Part shown: positions 47,412 to 57,110 of the stretch, piece after piece | Position numbering within the stretch: the first letter of the stretch is position 1 | Layout: each line of letters begins with the position of its first letter | Source of the DNA: Lentzea cavernae | GTDB lineage: Bacteria > Actinomycetota > Actinomycetes > Mycobacteriales > Pseudonocardiaceae | Assembly (NCBI RefSeq): GCF_014653695.1 | Contig: NZ_BNAR01000018.1 | Coordinates: forward strand, 86,728-150,727 | Length of the DNA: 64,000 nucleotides | Direction of reading: 5' to 3' | The notes under the pieces: generated by a model | The model's input: only the letters and a program-made list of their open reading frames with translations | The model's database searches: none | Told to the model about the DNA's origin: nothing | Program-made: the position numbers and the translations under genes

Positions 47412-48047
47412 ATGGGCGCTGGGTTGTCGCTGGCGGAACAGATCGAAGAACATCGGAAATCTGGCGTGAAGTTCCGCGCTGGAGATCACTGGTCAGGGAG
47501 GCTCGAAGAGTGGCTAAGTGCAGCGCTGCCACCCGGAGCGTACGAGCGATACGGGTGGCTCGAGGACGGCCACGCCGTGGAGGAGGAAGATGGGCCTGGT
47601 GCAGACGAGACAGTGCTGGAATGGACTGATCGCCGCCGCGAGGGAGTGCAAACCTGGTCGTTTCCAACAGACGAGCTGCGCTCGGAGTACCTAGCGTCGG
47701 TGGCGGAGCGCCCGGAATCAGAAGTGCTTGCGTTGCTGCGGCTTTTCTTGTTCGAGGAATCGTGTTTTGCTCATGATACCCAGTACCTCCACGAGGCTGT
47801 AGTACTTCGTCGCGAAGTCGGAAAGCCGCAAGGGATGCCCACCGAGTACTGGCGGCGTCTGGTTGCGTGGATCGGAGGCGACGTAAAACCGCATCCCAGT
47901 ATTCGATGGGTCCTCGACCTGCTGCCGAAGCATCCGCAATCAGCTGTTGACGCCGTTGCCGGGTATAAGAAGGTCTACCGTTTCATTCGCCCAAGCGGAC
48001 GTGATCGCGGACTGGAGGACGCAATTGCGATCATCCGCGCGCGATGA
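47412..48047 (+). CDS. N-terminal half of a split Mrr-type protein
   Basis: 211 residues from ATG at 47412. Helical (LAEQIEEHRKSGVKFRAGDH; SEVLALLRLFLFEESC; WRRLVAWIGGDVKPHPSIRW) with no recognised domain. It is in the same frame as the nuclease-like ORF that starts 22 bases after its stop; a single TGA (48045-48047) separates them. It may be the recognition or regulatory half of one former protein of about 355 residues. Confidence 0.6.
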   Translation: MGAGLSLAEQIEEHRKSGVKFRAGDHWSGRLEEWLSAALPPGAYERYGWLEDGHAVEEEDGPGADETVLEWTDRRREGVQTWSFPTDELRSEYLASVAERPESEVLALLRLFLFEESCFAHDTQYLHEAVVLRREVGKPQGMPTEYWRRLVAWIGGDVKPHPSIRWVLDLLPKHPQSAVDAVAGYKKVYRFIRPSGRDRGLEDAIAIIRAR

Positions 48048-48068
48048 ATTGAGCATGCGAAGCCGGGT

Positions 48069-48479
48069 GTGGAGGCGCTATTCCACATCAGCCCACGGGA
48101 GTTCGAGCTCCTGGTAGCCGCCCTGTATGGACAACTTGGTTACAAGGTTGAGGTCACACCGGCCGGGCGGGACGGTGGGCGCGACGTGATCGCGAGACGT
48201 AACCTGGCAGGTAGATGTGAGGTCGTTGAGATTGAATGCAAAGCTCATACGTCGGCAATCGGTGTTCAGATCGTTCGGGCGCTTCGCGGAGTGGTCGGAG
48301 GCAGTGGTTCGAATCGGGGCGTTGTGGTCACGACCAGTCGGTTTACGCGAGGAGCGCTGAAGATCGCAGCTGACGACCACCGCATCGAACTTGTAGACGG
48401 TGCCACCTTGGTTCAGATGCTCAACTCCGTCTTCGGCGCGCGATGGATACATGATCGATCATGGGTCTGTCGGGCCTGA
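48069..48479 (+). CDS. Mrr-like restriction endonuclease domain
   Basis: 136 residues from GTG at 48069. Mrr-catalytic order: FELLVAALYGQLGYKVEVTP, Asp in GRDGGRDVIA, E-x-K in VVEIECKAH, Q in GVQIVRALRGVV, then NRGVVVTTSRFTRGAL and IELVDGATLVQML. The PD-(D/E)xK residues are intact. Mrr-family nucleases cut modified or foreign DNA. There is no good Shine-Dalgarno, so translation may depend on readthrough or coupling at the TGA upstream. Confidence 0.72.
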   Translation: MEALFHISPREFELLVAALYGQLGYKVEVTPAGRDGGRDVIARRNLAGRCEVVEIECKAHTSAIGVQIVRALRGVVGGSGSNRGVVVTTSRFTRGALKIAADDHRIELVDGATLVQMLNSVFGARWIHDRSWVCRA

Positions 48480-48489
48480 AAGGGCTGCA

Positions 48490-48939
48490 GGCGGCCTGTC
48501 GGCTGTCGCTCAGCACAATTCATGGATTAATGCTGTCGGGCCAGTCGCAGAACTCGCAGCAGGTAAACTTTATCGCGATCACCCTCCTGTTCGGCATGGC
48601 CATCCTCCACACGGGAATTCCCTCGCGAACACCCTCGCCATGTCGATGGGCGAGCGGGCAGAAGAGATCAGGCTGATGCGCTGCATCGGCGCCACCAGCG
48701 GGCAGATCACCGGTGTGATGCCGGGAGAGATCGTGGCCGTCGTCCTGGTCGACGTGGTGCTAGGTCTGCTCGTCGCCGCCATCACCATCGTCGGTGTGTG
48801 GCTAGGACTGGCGTCCGCCGACGCCGAAGCGGTGATCGGCGTGCCGGTGGCGACCTGGGTGGTGATCGCGCTGGTCGGCGGGATGCTGCCGACGGCGCGT
48901 GCTCTGCGAGTGACGGCGGCGGCGCGGCCCGTCGAGTAA
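48490..48939 (+). pseudogene. FtsX-family ABC permease remnant
   Basis: The last 95 residues of one frame (LANTLAMSMGERAEEIRLMR; CIGATSGQITGVMPGEIV; two TM segments; LPTARALRVTAAARPVE) are the C-terminal FtsX domain. Upstream, matching pieces appear in another frame (VNFIAITLLFGMAILHTGIP), showing frameshifts, and the rest of the gene is absent. Confidence 0.72.
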
Positions 48940-48980
48940 TCGTGGTGTGCGCCGGCCTCCCTTCGGCGCACCACCGCCCT

Positions 48981-50213
48981 TCACCGCCTGAGTTCGTACG
49001 CGACGAGCGCGGCGCCGACGAGCACACCGATCGCGACGACGAGGATGACGAACCAGAAGCTCGCCCGCCGCAGGCGTTCGTCGGGGTCCGGAGCGGGCGG
49101 CGTCGGTGGCCGGGTGACGGTCGGCCGGCTTGGTACGGGCACGCGGGTCCAGACAGGAGTGGCGCTGACCGTCGGCTGCCTCGGCGCGGTCACACGGGTC
49201 CAGACGGGAGTGGCGCTGACCGGAGCAGGAGGGTGCGGCTGCAGGGAATGGACGGGGCTGGTGGCCTCCTGCTCGTACGCGCAGGACGGAGCGCCGAGCC
49301 AGGGTGTGAGCACGAGTCCGCTGTTAACGCGGGTCTTCTCCTGCCCGGAACCCGTGACGTAGCCACGCCACACGTCGGCCATCGCCTGCAACGACCGCGC
49401 GGACGCGTGCTGGTTCTCGAACAGCAGGAAGTCTTCGAGGACCTCTGAATGGTCAGGGGTGAGGTGCCGCCGGACGTCGTTGACGACCGCTGCCAGCGCC
49501 GCGTCCTTGCCGATGCACGCGATGGACATGGAAGCGAACTTCCAACAGTCCGTTCGCTCGTCCAGCAGTTGCGGCCAGCCCTCGACATCGTCGGGTCGCA
49601 TCGTCTGTGCTTCCGCCGCGCGCAGCGCGCTCACGCCGTTCAGCACCATGGCGTCGCAGTCGATCAGGTAGGTGGCCGGTGTCTGCGAGATGCCGCTGGC
49701 GAGGGTGTTCTGTAGCCGGAGATCCCCGACGACGACGTTGTTGATGTGCAGGAAGGACAGGGTGCGCAGCAGGTGCCCCAGTCGAGCGATGGTCTGCGGA
49801 ATGCTGGAGTAGTCTCTGCCCCGCTCCTTCGCGTCGTGCGCGGTGAGGGTCAGACCTGCCATGTCCCTGGGGAAGGGCGCGTCCTTGTGCATGCGCCAGA
49901 ACGGATCCGGCGCTGGCGGTACGAGTACTCCGGTGACCTCGCGGCCCTGCATCACGACGTGCCGAACCCAGCTCGTCCGCGCGTCGAGGAAGGCACGGTC
50001 GGCGAAGCCGAGGGACCGCCGCCATTCGGCCATGGCCGTCAACCCCTCGGCCGAGGCGCCCTGAGCGGTGTCCGGCAGGTATCGCTTGTACAGCAGCACT
50101 TCGCCCGGACTCCTGTGCACCCAGCTCAAGCCGCTGCTCTGACCGCCGAGCGCGAAGTTCCCGTCGGACAACGTCCGCAGGCTTGTGCGCTGAACCTGGA
50201 TGGGGTCTGTCAT
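48981..50213 (-). CDS. Kinase-like protein of vWA/PP2C/kinase triad, membrane anchored
   Basis: 410 residues. The kinase-like fold has a beta-3 Lys in LLYKRY (K43), a catalytic-loop analogue FLHINNVVVGDLRLQNTL (D164, N169), and YLIDCDAMV as the metal loop (D185/D187). It ends in a Pro-rich linker with a near-repeat of SATPVWTRV (about 330-352) and a single TM helix near 383-405 (FWFVILVVAIGVLVGAALVA). This matches kinases that accompany TerY-type vWA proteins. It probably phosphorylates partners at the membrane; the PP2C encoded 16 bases upstream would reverse this. Confidence 0.78.
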   Translation of the reverse strand: MTDPIQVQRTSLRTLSDGNFALGGQSSGLSWVHRSPGEVLLYKRYLPDTAQGASAEGLTAMAEWRRSLGFADRAFLDARTSWVRHVVMQGREVTGVLVPPAPDPFWRMHKDAPFPRDMAGLTLTAHDAKERGRDYSSIPQTIARLGHLLRTLSFLHINNVVVGDLRLQNTLASGISQTPATYLIDCDAMVLNGVSALRAAEAQTMRPDDVEGWPQLLDERTDCWKFASMSIACIGKDAALAAVVNDVRRHLTPDHSEVLEDFLLFENQHASARSLQAMADVWRGYVTGSGQEKTRVNSGLVLTPWLGAPSCAYEQEATSPVHSLQPHPPAPVSATPVWTRVTAPRQPTVSATPVWTRVPVPSRPTVTRPPTPPAPDPDERLRRASFWFVILVVAIGVLVGAALVAYELRR

Positions 50214-50229
50214 GGCGTCCTGCCCCGGG

Positions 50230-51180
50230 CTACCTGGGCTGCCACACGAGGAGGATCGTGCGGTCGTCCGCCATCCCCTGCACGTCGAAGTCCAGCAACG
50301 TGGTGAACTTCGCGGCCGACATGGCCTCCAGCACTGAGCTCGTGATCGCCTCCGCGAACTCGCCAGGCATCGCCTCGATCGCCTCGGCGACTCCGTCCGT
50401 GGCGATCACGAACACGTGGTCGGGCTCCAGCACGGTTTCGCCGTGCGTGCCGTTCTCGAGCGGACCCGGAAGTGCGTGCGTCACATTGCTCCGGCCCTGT
50501 TCGTTTCCTGATAGCCAGGTCCAGTGCCTGTCGGTGAGGGACAGCGTGAGGACCGAGGTGTCTCCGTATGCCAACCAGTTCACCTCCGTGGTCGCGTCGT
50601 CGAGCGTTCGCAGCGCCGCGACGGAGAGAGTGGTGGCGGGCGGGTTGTTCTTGGACGCGGGGTGTCCTGCCCTGGTGTCCGGCACCTGGCGAACTGCGTC
50701 GCTCGTTCGGTGCACGAGCTCCATGCACTGATCAGTCCAGGAGGATCTTCTGGTGTCCGCCCACCGGACCACCTCGGCCACAGCACACAGCGCTGCCGCG
50801 TTCGCGGCCATGTGCGCGTTGATCGCGGAACCCACGCCGTCCGCCACCGCGACACCACAGGAGTCCTTGCCGGCGGCGAACGCGTACGCGTCCTCGCGCA
50901 CTTCACCGTTCTGACGGTGCCGTGAACCGATCAAAGACGCGGCACTGAGCTGCAGCGGGCCGACGCCGCAGCGGTGACCCACCACGTCCGGCACGCTGTC
51001 ACGCCCGGCGCCCGCCGGTGCTGTCAGCACCGGAAGGGCGTCTTCGTTGGCGGGTTTCACCGGGTGCTCCCGCGGATCGATACCCGGTGAAACCTTCCGG
51101 AGAGAAAAGGACGTCAACGTTTTCACGGTCGTCCAGATCGGTTTCCCGGATGCCTTGTCACCCTTGCGCCGCTTGCCCAC
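50230..51180 (-). CDS. PP2C-family protein phosphatase
   Basis: 316 residues from GTG at 51180, one base after the vWA gene. The first 60 residues are a variable extension; the PP2C domain has REDAYAF (96-102), VAVADGVGSA (111-119), ATTLSVAAL, NWLAYGDTSVL, VFVIATDGVAEAI and ADDRTILLVW. These supply the metal-binding Asp residues. It is expected to act with the kinase and vWA proteins of the same operon. Confidence 0.85.
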   Translation of the reverse strand: MGKRRKGDKASGKPIWTTVKTLTSFSLRKVSPGIDPREHPVKPANEDALPVLTAPAGAGRDSVPDVVGHRCGVGPLQLSAASLIGSRHRQNGEVREDAYAFAAGKDSCGVAVADGVGSAINAHMAANAAALCAVAEVVRWADTRRSSWTDQCMELVHRTSDAVRQVPDTRAGHPASKNNPPATTLSVAALRTLDDATTEVNWLAYGDTSVLTLSLTDRHWTWLSGNEQGRSNVTHALPGPLENGTHGETVLEPDHVFVIATDGVAEAIEAMPGEFAEAITSSVLEAMSAAKFTTLLDFDVQGMADDRTILLVWQPR

Positions 51181-51181
51181 G

Positions 51182-51925
51182 TCATACCGTTCCGGCGTCG
51201 AGGCGGGTCATCCCGACCGGCGTTGGGACCATGAACGAGCCCTGTGCCGCCGAAACCGTGATCGACTGGATGATGACCTTGATGATCGCCTTGAGCAGGA
51301 TGCTCGCCGGTTCCCCGGGATTCGCCAGGAACGCGGCACCCTGCGGGTCGGTGGACCGCAGCGCCCGCACGGTCGCCTGGTCGACGCTGCCCATGCCGAG
51401 CGCCACCACCAACGGACGGTACTCGTGGTCCGGCGTGCAGAGCTCGTCCCTGGGCACGGACCACTCCGCTACTGTCTGGGTGTGCTTGCTGTGCCCGGCG
51501 TTGCCATCGGTTAGGAAGAAGACGACCGGCCTCTTCGGACGGAAGTTCTGCTCCACCAACTGGCCGACGTCCGCGCGGATCGTGTCTCTCAGGTGCTCCC
51601 AGGCAGCCACGAAGTTCGTCCAGCTGCCTCGCGGCAGTGGATCGAGCCGACCGGGTTTGCCGATCGGGGTGAGCGGGTAGTGGGTCGTCGCCTTGTCGGC
51701 GAAGGTGATGACCGAGACTCTGCCGATGGCCGACGCCTCGATGTCCTCGGCGAGCTCTTCCAGCATTAGACCGAGCGAGTCATTCATGACCGACAACGGC
51801 GCCGATGCCTTGACGGGCCAGGAGTCCTCATCCCACATCGAACTCGAGACGTCGCACACGATGTAGAACGGCCAAACCTTGCGGGTGGATCCTTCCACCC
51901 GTTTGACGCTATCGAAGCCGACCAT
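51182..51925 (-). CDS. TerY-like vWA domain protein
   Basis: 247 residues from ATG at 51925, GGAGGCAAC upstream. The MIDAS motif is complete: FYIVCDVSSSMWD (D25, S27, S29), PRGSWTNFVAAWEHL for the Thr, and VVFFLTDGNAGHS for the second Asp. vWA proteins of this TerY type act as metal-dependent scaffolds in bacterial stress and conflict systems. First gene of the vWA-PP2C-kinase operon; divergent from the FHA-ABC gene 136 bases away. Confidence 0.87.
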   Translation of the reverse strand: MVGFDSVKRVEGSTRKVWPFYIVCDVSSSMWDEDSWPVKASAPLSVMNDSLGLMLEELAEDIEASAIGRVSVITFADKATTHYPLTPIGKPGRLDPLPRGSWTNFVAAWEHLRDTIRADVGQLVEQNFRPKRPVVFFLTDGNAGHSKHTQTVAEWSVPRDELCTPDHEYRPLVVALGMGSVDQATVRALRSTDPQGAAFLANPGEPASILLKAIIKVIIQSITVSAAQGSFMVPTPVGMTRLDAGTV

Positions 51926-52060
51926 GTTGCCTCCTCAGGGCGTGAGCAGACGGTTGATCGCACGACTCGTCGTGATCGTTTCATTCCAAGCGACATCGCC
52001 TTGTGGTTGTTGCGTTTTCCCGATGTCTGGCGATGTGCACTGGGACGACAGGAGGTGGGC

Positions 52061-54457
52061 ATGGCTCCGGATCTGCCGCTCATGGTGGTCGTGGATGGCA
52101 CACGCCATCGACTTTCCCCTGACGAAACAACGGTTCTGGGCAGCGGCGCGGATGCGGGGATCCGGGTCGAGGTAGGACCGGCCAGGTGGGTGAGGTTCCG
52201 TTACGCGGCGGGGTGGCGTCTCTACGTGCTGGAGCGCGGTAGCCGGTTGGAAGTGGACGGAGTCGACGTCGAGCCGCTCGGTTCCAGCGACGTGATCGGT
52301 GTCGAGTTCGCCGAAACCGGTGTGGTGGAAGCGGAGTTGAGCCTGGGCAGGCATCGGCTGCGCCTGATCGTCGAGATCGGGGACTTGGCACCACCGGTTC
52401 GGCCCGGTCCGCGCTCGCCGGTGCTGGCCGCGCCTCCGGTACCGGTGAGGCCTCCGATACTGGTCGCGCCCGCGACGCCGGTGACACCCGCGATGCCGGC
52501 CAGACGCATCCGGCTCGGTGACGTCCCACTCACGATCGGCAGACGAGGCGGTGGTGCCGACGTTGAGGTGGACGGGCTCGACGTGGCCTTGCGGCACACG
52601 GTGGTGCGCCGGGGATCCTCGGGAGTCCTCGTCCGCGATCTCAACGCCGGCACCGGCACGTTCGTCGACGGAAGACCGGTGTTGCATGCCCCGGTGAGTC
52701 CGGGCGGGTGCTTTCTCGTGGGACACCACGTCTTCAGGGTGCTGGGCGGCGACACGATCGCTTGCGAGAACCTGGCAACGCCTCCGTCACTGATCTTGTC
52801 CGGGCTCACGATCCGGCACCACCGCAAGGAAGTGCCGACTCTTCGCGACGTGTCCGCGACCCTGCCCAGCGGCGGAATGCTTGCCATCATCGGCCCGTCC
52901 GGACTTGGCAAGTCCACGCTGTGTGCGGGCCTGCTCGGCGAGGCCGTGGTGGAGGCGGGATGGGCCGAGGTGGACGGGATGCCGCTCGGTGGTGCGCATC
53001 GGGTGAACCCCGCGCTGGTGAGCTTCGTGCCACAAGCTTCGTCCATGCTCGACGAGCTCACGGTCAAGCAGACGATGTGGCACGCCGCACGACTCCGCCT
53101 CGCCGCCGACGCCACTCCCGCGGAACTCGCGGGCAGCGTGCGGGACGTGCTGGAGAGGTTGCACCTCCACCCGTTCCAGGACCAGACGGTGAGCAAGTTG
53201 TCCGGCGGGCAACGACGCAGGCTCAGCGTTGCCGTGGAGTTACTGAGCGATCCGTTGCTGTTGATGCTCGACGAGCCGACGTCAGGTTTGGACGAAGGTT
53301 TCGACCGCATGCTGATGAGTGATCTCGCGGCGGTCGCGCGGGATGGTTGTGCGGTGGTCATCGTGACCCACACGATGGCTCACCTGAACGAGAGTTCGGC
53401 GGTGCTCGCGATCGCGGCCAGCCCGGCAGGGGAGAACGCACCGTCCGGAATCGGCTACCTCGGCCCGCCAGAGGAGTTGCTGAGCAGGTTCTCGGCGGTC
53501 TCAGCGGCGGATGTGATGGACGCGTTGAGAGAAGGCCGCACCGCGGAAATGCCTGTACGGCTAACGGCACCGCGTCCGGTCGCGAGGTCGGCGGCCACAC
53601 CCGCCCTGCCACGCAAAGGCCGCACACAGCCGTGGCAGCATGTGCTGGCGGTGAGTCTGAGGCGAGAGTTTCACCGGATGTGGTTGCGCAAAAAGTTGCT
53701 CGCCGGCCTCGCACTCCTGGGACCTCTGGCCGCCGCGGCGATCGCGACATGGACGAACGATCGCGGCCTGGTCGGCTCTCCCGATCAGCCCAATCCCGAT
53801 CTGGCGATGTCGATCGCGGTCACGGCGATCTGCCTGTCCCTGCTCGCGATGGCCCTGTCGTTGACGTCGATCGTCAACGACAGAGAAGTGCTTCGGCGGG
53901 AAAGTCGTTGGGGTGTACCGGATTCCGCCGTCGTCCTCTCTCGAGCCATCAGTCGCGGAGTGCCCGCGTTGGTGCAGGCCGTTGTGGCCACGGTGGTGCT
54001 GAGCCTGGGGAACGAGCTGCGCCAGGACACCCTGACCGGTCTTCCAGCTGGTGTGGAGACAGGGCTCGTGTTGGCAGGGCTTACCTGGTGCTCGATGTGC
54101 CTGGGGCTGCTCGTCAGCTGCCTGTCGGCGACGGCGGAGCAGGCCGTTGGCATCATGTCGGGGCTGTCAGGAGGAGCGGTGGTGCTGTGCGGCCTGGTTC
54201 TGCCGCTCGGTGTCTCGTCCGGATTCGAGTTCGTGCTCGGGTGGGCTTCGTATCTGTTCCCCACCCGCTGGGCGATCAATGCCCTGGCCTCCTCCGTGGA
54301 TCTACCGCACGCGGCGATCGTCCACACCGATCTGATGTGGAGCCACGACTTGACGCATCTGCTGGCTCCTCTCACAGTGCTGTTCCTGATGAGCGCCTTG
54401 TTCTGCGCGGTCGCGCCGTTCGCACTGCGAAAGGGGCGTGCGAGGCCTCAGCGCTGA
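52061..54457 (+). CDS. FHA-ABC transporter fusion (ATPase plus ABC-2 permease)
   Basis: 798 residues from ATG at 52061 (GGAGG upstream). Residues 1-105 form an FHA-like module with weak motifs; a Pro-rich linker at 110-147; a second FHA at about 150-230 (GRRGGGADVEVDG; DLNAGTGTFVDG). The ABC ATPase has Walker A GPSGLGKST (278-286), signature LSGGQRRRLS and Walker B LLLMLDEPTSGLD. Six membrane helices at about 555-790 form an ABC-2 permease. Layout is as in Mycobacterium Rv1747-type exporters, which are controlled by FHA binding of phospho-Thr proteins. Divergence from the kinase operon suggests the kinase is its controller. Confidence 0.88.
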   Translation: MAPDLPLMVVVDGTRHRLSPDETTVLGSGADAGIRVEVGPARWVRFRYAAGWRLYVLERGSRLEVDGVDVEPLGSSDVIGVEFAETGVVEAELSLGRHRLRLIVEIGDLAPPVRPGPRSPVLAAPPVPVRPPILVAPATPVTPAMPARRIRLGDVPLTIGRRGGGADVEVDGLDVALRHTVVRRGSSGVLVRDLNAGTGTFVDGRPVLHAPVSPGGCFLVGHHVFRVLGGDTIACENLATPPSLILSGLTIRHHRKEVPTLRDVSATLPSGGMLAIIGPSGLGKSTLCAGLLGEAVVEAGWAEVDGMPLGGAHRVNPALVSFVPQASSMLDELTVKQTMWHAARLRLAADATPAELAGSVRDVLERLHLHPFQDQTVSKLSGGQRRRLSVAVELLSDPLLLMLDEPTSGLDEGFDRMLMSDLAAVARDGCAVVIVTHTMAHLNESSAVLAIAASPAGENAPSGIGYLGPPEELLSRFSAVSAADVMDALREGRTAEMPVRLTAPRPVARSAATPALPRKGRTQPWQHVLAVSLRREFHRMWLRKKLLAGLALLGPLAAAAIATWTNDRGLVGSPDQPNPDLAMSIAVTAICLSLLAMALSLTSIVNDREVLRRESRWGVPDSAVVLSRAISRGVPALVQAVVATVVLSLGNELRQDTLTGLPAGVETGLVLAGLTWCSMCLGLLVSCLSATAEQAVGIMSGLSGGAVVLCGLVLPLGVSSGFEFVLGWASYLFPTRWAINALASSVDLPHAAIVHTDLMWSHDLTHLLAPLTVLFLMSALFCAVAPFALRKGRARPQR

Positions 54458-54947
54458 CGTGATCAGCGTGGGGTGGTCGCTGGGCCGTGGGCAGCGCTGA
54501 GGACCGCGCAGGACCAAGCCGGTGTGGAGTCGACAAGCCAGCCTGGCTGAACAGCCAAGGCTCCTTCGCCCTGTAGCCGTCGAGCAGTTCGCTTGCCCGG
54601 AGGGACGCTCGACGGGAGCCCGTAGTGGTTGGTGGCTCGAACCGTGGAGATCGAAGAGTTCGTCGGCGTCGTGTACCTGTACGTGCCAAGGCTCAGCGGC
54701 CTGCTCACGGAAGTCGGGATCGGTGAGGAACAGCCTGCCGGCAGGGACCCGCACCAGAACCCGCTGTCGCGGGCGCAGCCACTCCCGAGCATCATCGGCA
54801 TGAACGTTGGTTCGTCGATCCAGGTCGGGTAGGTGCAGGGAGGAATGCACAACCAGAGCTGGCAGCCGTGGAGTCCCCGGTACGGACGCAGCGATCCTCG
54901 CCAGTTGTCGGTCACGATGGACGTGTCGACCAACGGGAGGAGGCGGA
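54458..54947. other. Gap with a possible decayed gene
   Basis: About 490 bases. A minus-strand frame has protein-like runs (LVRVPAGRLFLTDPDFREQ; AEPWHVQVHDADELFDLH) but overlaps the start of the NB-ARC gene antisense and lacks a credible start. It may be a decayed gene or chance; I do not call it. The ATG at 54948 has GGGAGGAGG upstream. Confidence 0.3.
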
Positions 54948-57062
54948 ATGGGCGAGTCGGTGCCACTCGACGGCACATCGGTGTTCAACCGCATACAGCG
55001 CAACTTCGGGGTTGCCGCGCAGATCGGAGTCGTCCACGGCAACCTCACCGTCTCCTCGGCGGGAGACGCGACTCCGGTGCCACAGCAACTGCCAGGCGAC
55101 GTCACGCATTTCACTGGACGCGATGCGGAGCTGAGGAGGCTCGATCAGCACCTGTTGGGCAGCTCGCCGGTCCCTGCCGTGGCGGTGATCTCGGGTCCAG
55201 CGGGGGTGGGGAAGTCCGCGCTCGCGGTGCACTGGGCGCACCGGGTAAAGGAACGTTTTCCCGATGGCCGGCTGTTCGCGGACCTGGATGGGTTCGGGCC
55301 AGATGCCCCAGGGTCGCCCGCCTCGACGGTGTCCTCCTTCCTGCGCGCGTTCGGCGTGGCGCGGCCGGACGAGTGGGTTGACCTCTCCGAGCGCGCGGCC
55401 CATCTGAGAACGATGCTGAGCGGTCGCCACGTGCTGCTCGTGCTCGACAACGCGCGATCAGCTGAACAGGTCCGTTCACTCCTGCCTGGGTGCGGCACGT
55501 GTGCTGTCATCGTGACCAGCCGCAACCGCCTGACGAGCGTCGCTGTCCAACAGGCCGCGGTCAACGTCGAGCTGGGCCTCCTACCGGTGGAGGAAGGCGT
55601 CGAGTTGCTGCGGAGAACCGTTGGCGCTCGTGTCGCGGCCGAACGACCGGCTGCCGCGGAGATCGTCGACCAGTGCGGGGGACTGCCGCTGGCCTTGACC
55701 GTGCTCGCTCATCACACGGCTGCCCGTCCTGCCTTGCGGCTCGCCGACCTCGCCGCTGAACTGGTGGACGAGAAACGCCGGCTCGACATCCTGAGCACCG
55801 ACGACCCGATGTTCTCGGTCCGCGCGGCGCTGTTCAAATCCTATCGCGGGCTTGGGATCCGGTCTGCTGCCACGTTTCGGCTGTTCGGCCACCTGCCTGG
55901 TCGGCAGCTCAGCGTCGAGGCGTTGGCGGCGGCGCTGGGCACGGACGGCGCGACGGCAGCATCGACGCTGAACGAGCTGGTGAGGGAACACCTCGTGATG
56001 GAGCCGCAACTCGGCAGGTACTCGATGCACGATCTTCTCCGGACGTACGCGGCGGAGGTGGGACACCAGAGCTCCACCGGATCGGCTCCCGTGCGCCGGA
56101 TGTTCGACCACTACCTTGCGAGCGCGGTGCGAGCGGATCGGCTGATCACGCCGGGCCGCTTCCAGGTGGCGGATGCCGCCGCCGACCTGGAAGCGGGAGT
56201 CGCCCATGCTGACGCGGAGGCCGCGAGGAACTGGATGCGGGCGGAACTGCCGACCCTCATCGCCCTGTTCCAGGTCGAGGACCTCGCTCTGGATGCTCAT
56301 CTCTGGCAGCTCGCCTACACCCTGCGCGGGTACTTCTACCTGGCGCGTGAGCTGGACGCGTGGTTGCGGACGCACGAGGTCGCGCTCGGTGCGGCCACCC
56401 GACTCGGGGATCGTCGTGCTGAGGCGATCACCCGCAACAACCTCGGCATGGCGTTCGCGGCGGTGCGGAGACTGGACGAGGCGGCCGTGCAACACCGTGC
56501 TGCCCTGGCCTTGTTCGACGCGCTTTGTGACGGGCGTGGCGCAAGCGACAGCGTCGCCAACCTCGGTGCCGTGCTGAGCCGGCAGCAGAGGTTCGAAGAA
56601 GCACTTCTGCACCAGCGGCAGGCGCTGCGTTACTACCTCGACGAGGGGCTGGTGCGCAACAGTGGCATCACGTTGCGGAGCATGTCCAACGCCCACGCGG
56701 CGCTCGGGCAGCTCGACGACGCGGCCCTTTGTGCGGAGGAGGCGTTGAGCCTCGCATTGGTGCGCGAGCACGACATGGACATCGCCCAGGCTGCCAACAC
56801 ACTCGGAGCCGTGCGGGAACGAGCGCAGGACTACGTCCACGCGGAGATCGCGCTGCGGCAGGCGCTGGCCCACGCGGAGCGGGGAGGCAGTGCCCATGAA
56901 CAGGCGAGAGCACGGTGGGCGTTGGGCAGGGTCGCCATGGCCACGGGGCACACGGCCGACGCGCGGACCTTTCTCGGTGCGGCAATGGCGTTCTACCGGC
57001 GAATCAACTCACCTTTCGCGGATTCCGTCTCAGATGTACTGAAAGGACTCTCTGGGCGATGA
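54948..57062 (+). CDS. NB-ARC/TPR STAND protein
   Basis: 704 residues from ATG at 54948. The first 45 residues (IQRNFGVAAQIGVVHGNLTV) are the short linker often seen before NB-ARC in actinomycetes. P-loop GPAGVGKS (83-90), FTGRDAELRRLD, Walker B LLVLDNARSAEQV, CGGLPLALTVLAHH and MHDLLRTYAAEV define NB-ARC to about residue 375. TPR helices fill the C-terminus (RAEAITRNNLGMAFAAVRRL; AANTLGAVRERAQDYVHAE). No N-terminal effector or DNA-binding domain is seen, so it may act as a sensor or adaptor with its neighbours. Confidence 0.85.
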   Translation: MGESVPLDGTSVFNRIQRNFGVAAQIGVVHGNLTVSSAGDATPVPQQLPGDVTHFTGRDAELRRLDQHLLGSSPVPAVAVISGPAGVGKSALAVHWAHRVKERFPDGRLFADLDGFGPDAPGSPASTVSSFLRAFGVARPDEWVDLSERAAHLRTMLSGRHVLLVLDNARSAEQVRSLLPGCGTCAVIVTSRNRLTSVAVQQAAVNVELGLLPVEEGVELLRRTVGARVAAERPAAAEIVDQCGGLPLALTVLAHHTAARPALRLADLAAELVDEKRRLDILSTDDPMFSVRAALFKSYRGLGIRSAATFRLFGHLPGRQLSVEALAAALGTDGATAASTLNELVREHLVMEPQLGRYSMHDLLRTYAAEVGHQSSTGSAPVRRMFDHYLASAVRADRLITPGRFQVADAAADLEAGVAHADAEAARNWMRAELPTLIALFQVEDLALDAHLWQLAYTLRGYFYLARELDAWLRTHEVALGAATRLGDRRAEAITRNNLGMAFAAVRRLDEAAVQHRAALALFDALCDGRGASDSVANLGAVLSRQQRFEEALLHQRQALRYYLDEGLVRNSGITLRSMSNAHAALGQLDDAALCAEEALSLALVREHDMDIAQAANTLGAVRERAQDYVHAEIALRQALAHAERGGSAHEQARARWALGRVAMATGHTADARTFLGAAMAFYRRINSPFADSVSDVLKGLSGR

Positions 57063-57110
57063 ACGCAATTCTTGTAGGGATACGAACGATCACGCACTAT
57101 TGTCCCGGCT

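Noticed and set aside
54302..55114. 270-codon minus-strand frame
   Set aside because: Some protein-like segments, but it overlaps two real genes antisense and lacks a start with ribosome binding site; noted only as a possible decayed gene.
55581..56951. 456-codon minus-strand frame
   Set aside because: Antisense to the NB-ARC gene, which has P-loop and TPR motifs; Arg/Gln/His-rich.
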